Shown piece by piece: positions 36,933-45,583 of a stretch of 64,000 nt of DNA (position 1 is its first letter; each line of letters opens with the position of its first letter). Origin of the DNA: Pseudomonas sp. FP2196 (GTDB taxonomy: Bacteria > Pseudomonadota > Gammaproteobacteria > Pseudomonadales > Pseudomonadaceae); assembly GCF_030687715.1 (NCBI RefSeq), contig NZ_CP117445.1:3089501-3153500 (forward strand), given 5' to 3'. The notes under the pieces are model-generated. The model worked only from the letters and a program-made list of their open reading frames with translations. It had not been told where the DNA came from and ran no database searches. The position numbers were made by a program, and so were the translations under genes.

Positions 36933-38135
36933 TCAAATGTTACTGGTAAGGCTCATCAGCGGCAGCATGATGGCGAGCATGATCACCGCGACCAGCACGG
37001 CCATGACCACGGTCAGACTGGGCACCAGGGCAGCCAGTAAACGGTCGATGCCGCGTTTGGCCTCGACATCGAACACCTCGGCGACCTTGAGCAACATCGC
37101 GTCGAGGTTGCCGGCCTGTTCACCGACTTCGATCATTTGCAGGGCGAGTTCCGGCAGCAGCGGTTGCTCGCCGAACGCCTGCGCTAGCGTGCCGCCACCC
37201 TTGACCCGCTGCGTGGCTTGCTCGACATGGGCGCGCAACGCGTGGTTGCCGCACACCTCGCGGACAATGATCATCGCTTGCAACAGTGCCACCCCGTTGC
37301 TCAGCAACGTCCCCAGCGTGCGCGCCAGCCGCGCCGCCTCGACGCGCTGCAACAGAGGGCCGATGACTTTGATAAACAACACGCGATGGTCATGGCGTTG
37401 GCGGCGCTGCGGATCGCGGCGCGCAACGGCGATGCCCCATACCGTAATCACTATGGCGGCCAGTACTGACAGGCCATAGGCACTGAGAAACTCACCCAAG
37501 ACGAGAATGGTCTGGGTGATCAGAGGAATCGGCACGCCGAGGTCACGAAAGATCGGCACGAACTGCGGCACCACATAGGCCAGCAGCAACGCCAGTGAGC
37601 CCAGCACACCCACGACAAGAAAGGCCGGATAGATCAGCGCATTGATGACTTCCCCGCGCAGGGTCTGACTGCGTTCCAGATAGTCGGCAAGCTGGTGCAA
37701 GGTGTTCTCCAGCGAACCGCCCGCCTCACCTGCGCGCACCATGCTGATGTACAAGCTGGAAAACTGACCGTGCTCCTCTTCCAGCGCCTGGCTCAACGGC
37801 TTGCCGGCCTTGACCTGTTCGCGCACTCGCTCAAGCAATGATCGGCGACGCGGTTCAGTGGCCTGTTTGAGCAAAATGCCCAAGGAGCGTTCCAGCGGTT
37901 GGCCGGCGCCCAGCAGCGTTGCCAGTTGCTGGGTGAAACTGACCAACGCGGCGCCATTCATGGCGCCACGTCGCAAAGAACCCGTCAGGCCGGCGCCGGC
38001 GCAGGCTTCGAGGCTGAGTAACAACAAACCGCGTTTTTGCAGTGCAGCGATGGCGCAGGCTTCATCGGCGGCTTTCAGACTGCCCTGTCGAGAGACGCCG
38101 TCAGCATCCAGCGCGCGGTACTTGAAATGGCTCAT
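36933..38135 (-). CDS. gspF: Type II secretion inner-membrane platform protein GspF
   Basis: A 400-residue GspF with two repeated T2SSF domains. The first has FTQQLATLLGAGQPLERSLGIL and SLYISMVRAGEAGGSLENTLHQLADYLER. The second has RLARTLGTLLSNGVALLQAM and LPELALQMIEVGEQAGNLDAML. Three membrane helices lie near 170-190, 220-240 and 375-395. It begins with the usual FKYRALDADG. It follows gspE by two bases. Confidence 0.94.
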   Translation of the reverse strand: MSHFKYRALDADGVSRQGSLKAADEACAIAALQKRGLLLLSLEACAGAGLTGSLRRGAMNGAALVSFTQQLATLLGAGQPLERSLGILLKQATEPRRRSLLERVREQVKAGKPLSQALEEEHGQFSSLYISMVRAGEAGGSLENTLHQLADYLERSQTLRGEVINALIYPAFLVVGVLGSLALLLAYVVPQFVPIFRDLGVPIPLITQTILVLGEFLSAYGLSVLAAIVITVWGIAVARRDPQRRQRHDHRVLFIKVIGPLLQRVEAARLARTLGTLLSNGVALLQAMIIVREVCGNHALRAHVEQATQRVKGGGTLAQAFGEQPLLPELALQMIEVGEQAGNLDAMLLKVAEVFDVEAKRGIDRLLAALVPSLTVVMAVLVAVIMLAIMLPLMSLTSNI

Positions 38136-38137
38136 GG

Positions 38138-39832
38138 TCAGTCGCCGCGCGTGACGCGCAGCACCTCGTCAAGTGAGGTGATGCCGGCCACCGCCTGACG
38201 CAAGCCTTCTTCATACAAAGTGCGCAGGCCGCCGCGCCGGGCGGCCTGCTCAAGGGTCTCGGCATCGGCCTGACGCATCAGCAACGAGCGCAGTTCTTCG
38301 TTCATCACCAGCAGTTCGGTGATGGCGCTGCGACCGTGATAACCGCCACCGGCCGAAGCGGTATCCGGGCGGTAAAGCAAAATCGGCCGCTGCTCGGTGA
38401 ACCGCTGCAGACCGTGCTCAGCGATCATTTCTGGCGGTGCTTCGAAAGCAATCCGCGTCTGCGGATCGAGGCGTCGCACCAGGCGTTGGGCAAGAATGCC
38501 TTTAACGGTGGACGCAATCAGGTAGCTCTCGACACCCATGTCCAGCAGCCGTGTGATACTCGCCGCCGCGCTGTTGGTATGCAGGGTCGAGAGCACAAGG
38601 TGGCCGGTCAACGAACTCTGGATGGCGATACGACAAGTCTCCAGATCGCGCATTTCACCGATCATGATCACGTCCGGATCCTGGCGCACGATGGAGCGCA
38701 GCGCGTTAGCGAAGTCCAGGCCAATCGCCGGTTTGACCTGAATCTGGTTGATGCCTTCAAGCTGATATTCGACCGGGTCTTCGACGGTAATGATCTTGCG
38801 CTCGGCCGTATTGAGCCGGGACAGCGCGGTGTACAGGGTTGTGGTTTTGCCGGAACCGGTGGGGCCGGTCACCAGCAAAATGCCGTGTGGACTTTCGAGC
38901 ACGTCGAGGAAGCTTTTCAGCCGATCACCGTCCATGCCGAGGCTGGGGAAATCGAAGCTCACCGTGCGCCGATCCAACAGGCGCATCACCACCGACTCGC
39001 CGAAACTGGTGGGCACCGTCGAGACACGCAAATCGAGCTCTTTGCCCTGAATGCGCAGCATGATGCGACCGTCCTGGGGCAAACGCCGCTCGGCGATGTC
39101 GAGCCGCGCCATGATCTTCAGACGCGAAATGATCGCGGCGGATGAACTCGACGGTGGCGCCTCGGCTTCATGCAAGACTCCGTCGATGCGGTAGCGCACC
39201 TTGAGCTGGCTTTCGAAGGGTTCGATATGAATATCCGACGCCCGCTGCTCCACAGCACATTGCAGAATCAGGTTGACCAGGCGAATCACTGGCGCCTCGG
39301 AGGCCAGATCCTTGAGGTGCTCGATGTCGTCTTCGGCGCCGCTGTTTTCGTCCAGCGATTCGATCAGCGCATCCATGGCGCTGCGGCCCTGGCCGTAAAG
39401 GCGTTCGATCAGCGTGTTGACATCGGCGGCCGTGGCCACGCGCAACGTAACGGTTTTTCCTGCGCAATAGCCCATCGCATCCAGAGCGTATTGCGTGAGC
39501 GGAGGACAGGCCATGACGGTCACGGTTGCGGTATCACTCGCCACCGCGACAACACCGTGATGACGCAGAAACCGTTCGCTGCCGATCATCAACGGCTCGA
39601 TGTCCCAAGAGGTTTCGTCGAGTTGCAGGCGCGGTACGCCCAGCAACGTCGCGTAAGCCTCGACCGCCTGATCATCACGCACACTGCCCAGACGCAGCAG
39701 ATTGCGCAGCACCTCCTCATCGCTATCACTTTCTGCCAGGCACAGTTTGCGTGCGCGATTGACGTCCGAGGCCTTGACCTCGGCGTTGTCGACTAACCAC
39801 TGGCATATTGCAGATTGCGAAGGAAGTTGCAT
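38138..39832 (-). CDS. gspE: Type II secretion ATPase GspE
   Basis: A 564-residue secretion ATPase, first gene of the operon. It has an N-terminal GspE/MshEN domain, then SDIHIEPFE, Walker A GPTGSGKT (about 323-330), the Asp box (ITVEDPVEYQLEGI) and Walker B-like DPDVIMIGEMRDLET, followed by a His box (LVLSTLHTN). The tetracysteine zinc loop of many GspE proteins is absent: its region reads through EAPPEMIAEHGLQRF without CxxC. I took the ATG at 39832 because similarity begins there. The ribosome site is weak, and the frame runs upstream to 39976 without homology. Confidence 0.9.
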   Translation of the reverse strand: MQLPSQSAICQWLVDNAEVKASDVNRARKLCLAESDSDEEVLRNLLRLGSVRDDQAVEAYATLLGVPRLQLDETSWDIEPLMIGSERFLRHHGVVAVASDTATVTVMACPPLTQYALDAMGYCAGKTVTLRVATAADVNTLIERLYGQGRSAMDALIESLDENSGAEDDIEHLKDLASEAPVIRLVNLILQCAVEQRASDIHIEPFESQLKVRYRIDGVLHEAEAPPSSSSAAIISRLKIMARLDIAERRLPQDGRIMLRIQGKELDLRVSTVPTSFGESVVMRLLDRRTVSFDFPSLGMDGDRLKSFLDVLESPHGILLVTGPTGSGKTTTLYTALSRLNTAERKIITVEDPVEYQLEGINQIQVKPAIGLDFANALRSIVRQDPDVIMIGEMRDLETCRIAIQSSLTGHLVLSTLHTNSAAASITRLLDMGVESYLIASTVKGILAQRLVRRLDPQTRIAFEAPPEMIAEHGLQRFTEQRPILLYRPDTASAGGGYHGRSAITELLVMNEELRSLLMRQADAETLEQAARRGGLRTLYEEGLRQAVAGITSLDEVLRVTRGD

Positions 39833-40050
39833 CAAGCTGATTAATATCTCTTGGGCGCAAGTAACTAACGACAAAAAACAACGAAGCGCCGACAGACGTT
39901 TCGTCGTTAAACCGTTAATTGACTGATCTATAACGCGCACATTGTCAAAGTGGGTGCTGACATATTTAACGAGCATTCACCGGGTGTTGTTCCACCCCAT
40001 GAAGATCAAATGAAAAAGGCGGAAAAGTGACTGCCCGGAAAGCTTACCAG

Positions 40051-40084
40051 AGCGCTAAACCTAATTGCAACTAGGTTTAGCGCT
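40051..40084. repeat. 34-bp near-perfect palindrome
   Basis: Arms AGCGCTAAACCTA and TAGGTTTAGCGCT pair over 13 bp. The eight central bases contain the self-complementary TTGCAA, so 32 of 34 positions fit a full dyad. It lies 218 bases from the gspE start and about 300 from the small-protein start. It could be a regulator's operator or a hairpin in a leader; no gene transcribed into it would need a terminator. Confidence 0.7.
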
Positions 40085-40329
40085 TGATTTTATTTTGCTC
40101 TAGATCACATAAAAACGCTGTTTTCAGGCGAATCTGCATCAGATATCGGCATTTTATTAACGTATTTCTATCGAATAACGCCATCAATAGCAAAAACCTA
40201 TCAATTTGCCAGCATCCTAAATAACACCCGAACGTCGCTTTTCATTGCATCAACTTCCATTCCTGAAAAATAATTTTGCGAGCATTGAACTTTCATGTGC
40301 ATGCTTCGGACTTATGTGCGACTACAACA

Positions 40330-40342
40330 TTGCAAGTTGCAA
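40330..40342. promoter_or_regulatory. TTGCAA dyad upstream of the GH3 unit
   Basis: TTGCAA-G-TTGCAA, symmetric but for the central base, lies 41 bases before the small-protein start. The same TTGCAA hexamer is at the centre of the large palindrome at 40051-40084. A shared recognition sequence is possible but speculative. Confidence 0.3.
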
Positions 40343-40382
40343 TCGTGCAATAACGACTCTTCCACAAACCGAGAATTGATCG

Positions 40383-40640
40383 ATGCTTCGAATCATGTCG
40401 CCCGTTATGGGCGCAATACTTTTGTGCGCGCAAAGTTTACCCGCCATGGCGGCGGATTCTTCTTCCTCGTCAGCGGATGGCGGCAATGCTGAACATCAGC
40501 TCCGTGAACAGATCGAGGCCAAACGCGATCAGCTCACCGGCGCCGCCAACCTGGCACCCGCCACGCAAACCGGCGTTGCCACGATGCTTGATGCTCCCCT
40601 GGAAACCAGTGACGCCCCGGCGCAGGTGCAACAACCATGA
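40383..40640 (+). CDS. Small secreted protein of unknown function
   Basis: An 85-residue product with a signal peptide (MLRIMSPVMGAILLCAQSLPAMAA, cleavage after AMA likely). The mature part is short and low in complexity: a Ser-rich start, a helical NAEHQLREQIEAKRDQL, and an Ala/Pro-rich end. I do not recognise a family. Its stop overlaps the GH3 start (ATGA), so it is coupled to the beta-glucosidase and may assist its folding or export. The ribosome site is weak. Confidence 0.65.
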   Translation: MLRIMSPVMGAILLCAQSLPAMAADSSSSSADGGNAEHQLREQIEAKRDQLTGAANLAPATQTGVATMLDAPLETSDAPAQVQQP

Positions 40641-43363
40641 TCCCGAACAACACCAACAGGACTTTCGCCTTGTCAGCCTTTAAACAGACCCTTGGCCTGA
40701 GCGTACTGACCTTCAGCATTGTTCAAGCCAACCTGGCGCTCGCCGCCGTCACGCCTGCTACCGGTAACGAAGTCGAAGCCCGCGTCAGTTCGATCCTGGA
40801 CAACATGAACCTGTCCGAAAAGATCAACTTCACTCGCGTCAACGACGGTCACATGATCCCTTCCCTGCTCAAGTGGGGCATCAAGGGCACCACCGCGTAC
40901 GACTCGGCGATGGGCGTGCACGTCAACAACGCCACCTTCGGCGCGCAGTACCCGTCGCAGTCGGCACTCGCAGCGACCTGGAGCATCAACCGCGCCAAGG
41001 AGTTCGGCCTGGCGATCGGCTATGAAACCAGGATCTCCGGCGGCCAGCAGATGTTATCCCCGGGCGTGAACCTCTACCGCACACCGTTCAATGGTCGCTC
41101 GGCGGAATACGTCAGCGGCGAAGATCCATTCCTCGGCGCAGTACTCGCTCCAGCCATCGTCAACGCGATCCAGGCTCAAGGCATCCAGGCCAGCGGCAAG
41201 CACTACCTGGCCAACGAACAGGAAGCCAACCGCCAGGCGGTGAACATCGTCGCCGACGAACGTACCCTGCGCGAGATGTACTTGCCGGGCTTCGAATCGA
41301 TGGTCAAGAACTCGAACGTCGCCTCGATCATGTGTGCTTTCAACAAGATCAACGGCGACTACGCCTGCGAAAACCATCACCTGATCACTGAGGTGCTCAA
41401 GGGTGAATGGGGCTATCAGGGCACCGTGATCAGCGATTTCAACGCCATTCATAATGCGTTCAAAGGCGCTTGGGCAGGCACCGACATCGACATGCCGTCT
41501 GGCCTGCAATTCACCGAAGCCAACCTGATGCCGTACGTGTGGAGCGGCCAACTGACCCAGAACGTCATCGACGACAAGGTCAAGCGCAACCTGCGTGCCG
41601 TGGTCAGCTACGACTTCCAGGAAAACCTCAACACCGCCAAGACTCTCGACCATCCCGAGTACGGTGCACGCGCAGCGCTGAACACCGCGCGTGAGGCGAT
41701 CGTCCTGCTGCGCAACGAGAAAACCAGCGCCGGCACCCCACTGCTGCCACTGGCCAAAACCGCCAAAGTCGCCGTCATTGGTGACTGGGCAAACCAGGCG
41801 CCGGCATCGCCGTTCGGTACCGCCAACGCGCCGCCGAACAGCTACGTGACAGAGTTGAGCGGCTTGCAGCAACTGGCCTCCAGCAGTTCGGATGTCACGT
41901 ATCTGTCCGAGATGAGCCTGAATCCGAAGAGCTCGGTGTGGTATCAGCCGTCGACCGGCAGCAGCGACGTCAGCAACTCCGGCGTCAAGGCAGAGTACTT
42001 CGCCAACACCAGTTTCTCCGGGACCCCGGCGCAAACCCGCGTTGAGCCAGGCGTCAACTTCAACTGGACCACCAGCACCAACGAAACCAGCAGCGGCACC
42101 ACCACGGTTTCTGGTTTCAGCCCGACGGCGGGCAACTTCTCGGCGCGGTTCACCGCGAAGATCAAGCCAGTGGTTTCCGGTCCTCAGGTCTTCAAGATTC
42201 GCGCGGATGGCCCGTACAAGCTGTGGGTCAACGATGAACTCGTGGTACAGAGCGACGGTGTGCCGTACTCCTCCGACGTGGTCAATGCGCTGACTACATC
42301 CGGCAAGACCGCCAAACTGGTCGCCGGCAAGCAATACACCGTCAAGCTCGAGTACCAACGCGTGCAGGGCAACTTCACTCCGGCAATGGGCGGTCTGGCC
42401 GGTGTGCAAATGAGCTGGGCGGCGCTTCGTCCACCGGCGGATTTGTCTAAATACGATGCCGTCGTGGTGGCAGCAGGCACCAACTATGAAAACGAAGGCG
42501 AAGGTTCCGACCGCGATTATGAACTGCCAGATCAACAGGCTGAACTGATCAAGCAAGTCGCCAAGGCCAACCCCAACACCATCGTCGTGATGCACGGCGG
42601 CGGCGTGGCGGATATGCAGCCATGGGCGAAGAAAGTAGGCGCCACACTGCAAGCCTGGTTCCCGGGTCAGCAAGGTGGTCAGGCCTTGGCCGAGATCATC
42701 TACGGCAAGGTCAACCCGTCGGGCAAACTGCCGGTGACCATCGACAAGAAGATCGAGGACAACCCGAGCTACGCCTCCTACCCGGATCCAGCGGCTTATC
42801 GCGGCGATAACGCCCTGACCGAGATGACCTACAGCGAAGGCCTGTACCTGGGCTATCGCGGCTACGACAAAAAACACACCAAGCCGCTCTATCCGTTCGG
42901 TTATGGCCTGTCCTACACCACGTTTGGCTACAGCGATCTGAAGTTGTCGAGCAATGTGATGACGCCTGGCGCCACGGTTGACGTCAAGTTCACCGTGACC
43001 AACAAAGGCGACAAGGCCGGTTTCGAAGTGGCGCAGTTGTATGTGCAACCGGTAAACCCGGCGGTCGACCGTCCGGAGAAGGAACTGAAGGGTTTTACCA
43101 AGGTGTATCTGCAACCTGGCGAGAGCAAGACCGTCAGCATCCCGCTCGATTCGCGCTCGTTGGCTTATTACGTGGATAACACCGCCAGCTGGAACGTCGA
43201 TGCCGGCAAGTTCAAGATCCGCGTCGGCACCGACTCAGAGGATCTGGCCCTGAGCCAGACGCTGATCACGCTGTACCCGGAGCAACTGACCACCCGCGAC
43301 AGCAACCCGCTGCCAGTGCCACTGCGCAACGCCGTGCAAGTGACGGCTTCGCAAACGTACTGA
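40637..43363 (+). CDS. Secreted GH3 beta-glucosidase with PA14 insert
   Basis: A 908-residue GH3 glycoside hydrolase with a signal peptide (about 1-36, ending ALA). The TIM-barrel-like domain (about 45-350) has KHYLANEQEANR and the nucleophile Asp267 in GTVISDFNAIH (SDW is more usual). The second domain (about 365-740) is interrupted by a PA14 domain (about 450-590: VKAEYFAN..FSGTP...F.IRADGPYKLWVND). A fibronectin-III-like end follows (ATVDVKFTVTNKGDKAGFEVAQLYV). It releases glucose or related sugars from oligosaccharides. Its position beside a type II secretion operon makes it a candidate substrate of that system. Confidence 0.92.
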   Translation: MIPNNTNRTFALSAFKQTLGLSVLTFSIVQANLALAAVTPATGNEVEARVSSILDNMNLSEKINFTRVNDGHMIPSLLKWGIKGTTAYDSAMGVHVNNATFGAQYPSQSALAATWSINRAKEFGLAIGYETRISGGQQMLSPGVNLYRTPFNGRSAEYVSGEDPFLGAVLAPAIVNAIQAQGIQASGKHYLANEQEANRQAVNIVADERTLREMYLPGFESMVKNSNVASIMCAFNKINGDYACENHHLITEVLKGEWGYQGTVISDFNAIHNAFKGAWAGTDIDMPSGLQFTEANLMPYVWSGQLTQNVIDDKVKRNLRAVVSYDFQENLNTAKTLDHPEYGARAALNTAREAIVLLRNEKTSAGTPLLPLAKTAKVAVIGDWANQAPASPFGTANAPPNSYVTELSGLQQLASSSSDVTYLSEMSLNPKSSVWYQPSTGSSDVSNSGVKAEYFANTSFSGTPAQTRVEPGVNFNWTTSTNETSSGTTTVSGFSPTAGNFSARFTAKIKPVVSGPQVFKIRADGPYKLWVNDELVVQSDGVPYSSDVVNALTTSGKTAKLVAGKQYTVKLEYQRVQGNFTPAMGGLAGVQMSWAALRPPADLSKYDAVVVAAGTNYENEGEGSDRDYELPDQQAELIKQVAKANPNTIVVMHGGGVADMQPWAKKVGATLQAWFPGQQGGQALAEIIYGKVNPSGKLPVTIDKKIEDNPSYASYPDPAAYRGDNALTEMTYSEGLYLGYRGYDKKHTKPLYPFGYGLSYTTFGYSDLKLSSNVMTPGATVDVKFTVTNKGDKAGFEVAQLYVQPVNPAVDRPEKELKGFTKVYLQPGESKTVSIPLDSRSLAYYVDNTASWNVDAGKFKIRVGTDSEDLALSQTLITLYPEQLTTRDSNPLPVPLRNAVQVTASQTY

Positions 43364-43374
43364 CCGTTACATGA

Positions 43375-43394
43375 GGCTCAGGGATGAGCCTTTT
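43375..43394 (+). terminator. Intrinsic terminator after the GH3 gene
   Basis: GGCTCA and TGAGCC form a 6-bp stem around GGGA, followed at once by TTTT, 12 bases past the GH3 stop. It overlaps the last codons of the convergent TetR gene. Confidence 0.65.
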
Positions 43395-44040
43395 CCTCAG
43401 TTTTCAAATCAGCCGCCAGACGGCGCAGATAGACGTCAAAAACGCTCAGCACGTCGACTTCGGCCCGCCCTCTCAGCCATTGGATTTGCAGCCCGTCCAT
43501 CATCGAGAAAATCTCCTGGGCGAGCGCTTTCACGTCCACATCCTGGCGAATCTCCCCCATTTCCTGAAGTGACCCGAGATGCGCCTGGGCATGCCCATGC
43601 ACCCTGTCGAACTTGTCCTTGTACCAGGGAAACGCCGGGTGCTTTTCTGACAGGCTTTCGGTGTTGATCATCACTGAAGCTTGGCACTCGCCAGCGTCCT
43701 CGACGCTGAAACTCATGCTCAAGCGCAGAAACTGCAAAAACCCTTCCAGCGTCGGCGCGGTGGCCAGATCACCGAACCGGGCTATCACCCTTTCATCGCG
43801 ACGATCAAGCAGCGCCCGCAGCAGCGCTACCTTGTTGGGAAAATGATGGAGCAAGCCGACCGTGGTGATGCCGGCGATATCGGCGACATCACGCATCGAA
43901 GCGCCCAGATAACCATCCCGGGCAAAGACTTCGGTGGCTGCATCGAGCAGCGCCATGCGGCGCATTTCGCCCTTCGGCGCGCGTCGACGCTTGGGGCTCT
44001 GCGCATCCGCCGATTCGTTTTGAGTGTCCATGACTGCCAT
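43378..44040 (-). CDS. TetR-family transcriptional regulator
   Basis: A 220-residue TetR regulator. The helix-turn-helix is at about 28-75 (RMALLDAATEVFARDGYLGASMRDVADIAGITTVGLLHHFPNK). The C-terminal domain has an AEVDVL helix and resembles TetR_C subgroups with unknown ligands. A second ATG three codons in (44031) is possible. It follows the MATE exporter gene on the same strand by about 60 bases and could regulate it, as such pairs often do. Confidence 0.88.
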   Translation of the reverse strand: MAVMDTQNESADAQSPKRRRAPKGEMRRMALLDAATEVFARDGYLGASMRDVADIAGITTVGLLHHFPNKVALLRALLDRRDERVIARFGDLATAPTLEGFLQFLRLSMSFSVEDAGECQASVMINTESLSEKHPAFPWYKDKFDRVHGHAQAHLGSLQEMGEIRQDVDVKALAQEIFSMMDGLQIQWLRGRAEVDVLSVFDVYLRRLAADLKTEEKAHP

Positions 44041-44102
44041 AAAATTCCGTTGAAAATGTGCCCGCCGTCACTGCCTGTTCCGGCTGCGGCGAATGTGTTG
44101 GT

Positions 44103-45458
44103 TCAATGCAAATGCAGCGCCTGTGTCCGCAGGGCAAAGAATCGCCGCGATACAAACGACGCCGTCACGATCGCGGCGATGGCCACCAGAGTATTACCGG
44201 CCCACATGCCGATCAACGCGCCGCTGCCACCGAAACCATGGACGCCGACGTACACGAACGGCAGGGTTCCCAGGGTGCCGCGAATCCAGCCGAACAGCGG
44301 CACCCACCACGCGCGATTCATCGTCAGGAACATCGACTGGGCGACAAAATCCAGACCGAAGACAATCCACAACCCGGCGCCGATCTGACAGAACGCCATG
44401 AACAGCGCTCGGCCCGCGTCGACCAGATGGAAATAATCGGCGATCCAAGGCCCCGCCAACGCCAGGCAAGCCCACAGCGCCACACCATAAAGGACGACAC
44501 AGCGGCGGGTAAAGACCACAATCGCATTGACCCGGTCATCACGCCCCGCCCCCAGGTTCTGCGCGACTACTGGCACCAACGCCCCCGGCAGGGCGAAGAA
44601 CACACAGTAGCCCAACTGCAAAATACGATCGACCACCGCCATGCCGGCCAGTGCCGATGTACCCACGCCCGCCATCACCACCATCAAATAGGTGATGCCC
44701 ACGGGCATGGCCAGATTGCCCAGCATCGCTGGGAGCGCTACACGCGCCGTTCGCCCCGTGTGCAGCGCCAGTAACCTGAGATTGATCAGCGCCGACAAAC
44801 CGATGTGGCGCTTGACCAGCACCAGACCGAGGATCAACGACACGCTCGCCGCCAGCAGGCAGGAAACACCGGCGCCTTCCAGGCCCATGTCCAGGCCGAA
44901 AATAAACAGCGGATCGGCCACCGCCAATGTCCCCGCCCCTGCCAGCAATACGCTGAGCGCCAGCCTGACGTGCCCTTGCGCACGGAGCATTTGCACGCAC
45001 ATCTGTGTGGCGGCGATCAGAATGCTTGAGGGCACCACTGCCCACAGATATAGCCGTGCATTCTGGTAAACCGCCAGATCCCCACCGAGCCAACGAGCCA
45101 GCGGCTGCGCGAAAAGCAGCTCCAGCAAGACAATCGTGGTCGATAGCACCAGCGCCATGATCAGCATGTGGCTGGTGAGTCGCGCCAGCGACCTGGAAGC
45201 ATGTCGACCGATACGCTCGGAAAGCAACGCGCCGGCACCGATCACCAGTCCAGAGGAAAAAGCACTGTTGATGAACATCAACGTCTTGCCCAACCCCACG
45301 GCGGCCAGCAGGTTTTGATCGTCGAGCATCGACACGTACATCAGCGTCAGGATGTCGACCAGGAAAACCGCGAGCAAACCCAGTGCGCTGGTGCTTGCCA
45401 TGCTCAATACATGTCTGCCGACGGGTCCCTCCGTGAACCTGGCATGGTAAGTGGTCAT
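44103..45458 (-). CDS. MATE-family multidrug/metabolite exporter
   Basis: A 451-residue protein with 12 hydrophobic helices in two similar halves, of the MATE (NorM/DinF) type. The N-terminal half has VLSMASTSALGLLAVFLVDILTLMYVSML. The mid-segment shows ALPAMLGNLAMPVGITYLM, and the loop after helix 8 has VAQNLGAGRDDRV. It exports cationic drugs or metabolites with Na+ or H+. I chose the ATG at 45458, giving MTTYHARF; the longer frame has no homology. It lies between the catabolic operon and a TetR gene. Confidence 0.88.
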   Translation of the reverse strand: MTTYHARFTEGPVGRHVLSMASTSALGLLAVFLVDILTLMYVSMLDDQNLLAAVGLGKTLMFINSAFSSGLVIGAGALLSERIGRHASRSLARLTSHMLIMALVLSTTIVLLELLFAQPLARWLGGDLAVYQNARLYLWAVVPSSILIAATQMCVQMLRAQGHVRLALSVLLAGAGTLAVADPLFIFGLDMGLEGAGVSCLLAASVSLILGLVLVKRHIGLSALINLRLLALHTGRTARVALPAMLGNLAMPVGITYLMVVMAGVGTSALAGMAVVDRILQLGYCVFFALPGALVPVVAQNLGAGRDDRVNAIVVFTRRCVVLYGVALWACLALAGPWIADYFHLVDAGRALFMAFCQIGAGLWIVFGLDFVAQSMFLTMNRAWWVPLFGWIRGTLGTLPFVYVGVHGFGGSGALIGMWAGNTLVAIAAIVTASFVSRRFFALRTQALHLH

Positions 45459-45535
45459 GTTGATGTTCGAATGTTCCAGGCGGGACGGCGTGGCGCAGAT
45501 GATACGAGGGGCAGTCGGCGTATGCCAGAAGATGT

Positions 45536-45563
45536 CCTGCCGTGCGATGAAGCGCACGGCAGG
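45536..45563 (-). terminator. Hairpin after the sulfatase gene
   Basis: CCTGCCGTGCG and CGCACGGCAGG form an 11-bp stem around six bases, 20 bases past the sulfatase stop on the minus strand. There is no T-run. It plausibly ends the long catabolic operon before the MATE gene. Confidence 0.5.
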
Positions 45564-45583
45564 TGGTCAGTCAGCAGGCGGGA

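Larger units (their letters stand above)
39833..40382. other. Divergent intergenic region between gspE and the GH3 unit
   Basis: About 550 AT-rich bases without a convincing gene. It contains the 34-bp near-perfect palindrome at 40051-40084 and a TTGCAA-G-TTGCAA dyad at 40330-40342. It must hold promoters for both the secretion operon (leftward) and the GH3 unit (rightward), but no strong sigma-70 boxes stood out. Confidence 0.5.

Noticed and set aside
40051..40084. Reading the palindrome as a loxP-like recombination site (13-8-13 layout)
   Set aside because: The spacer is itself palindromic, no recombinase gene is nearby and there is no second copy in the window.
40051..40100. Reading the palindrome plus the T-rich stretch after it as an intrinsic terminator
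   Set aside because: No gene is transcribed toward it from the left, and the T-rich stretch is interrupted and offset from the stem.
40295..40492. A 65-codon frame starting upstream of the small secreted protein
   Set aside because: It overlaps the secreted-protein frame, has no ribosome site or signal and is cysteine/arginine-rich by chance.
41054..43114. A 686-codon minus-strand frame opposite the GH3 gene
   Set aside because: No homology, and the plus-strand GH3 has catalytic residues and domain order intact.
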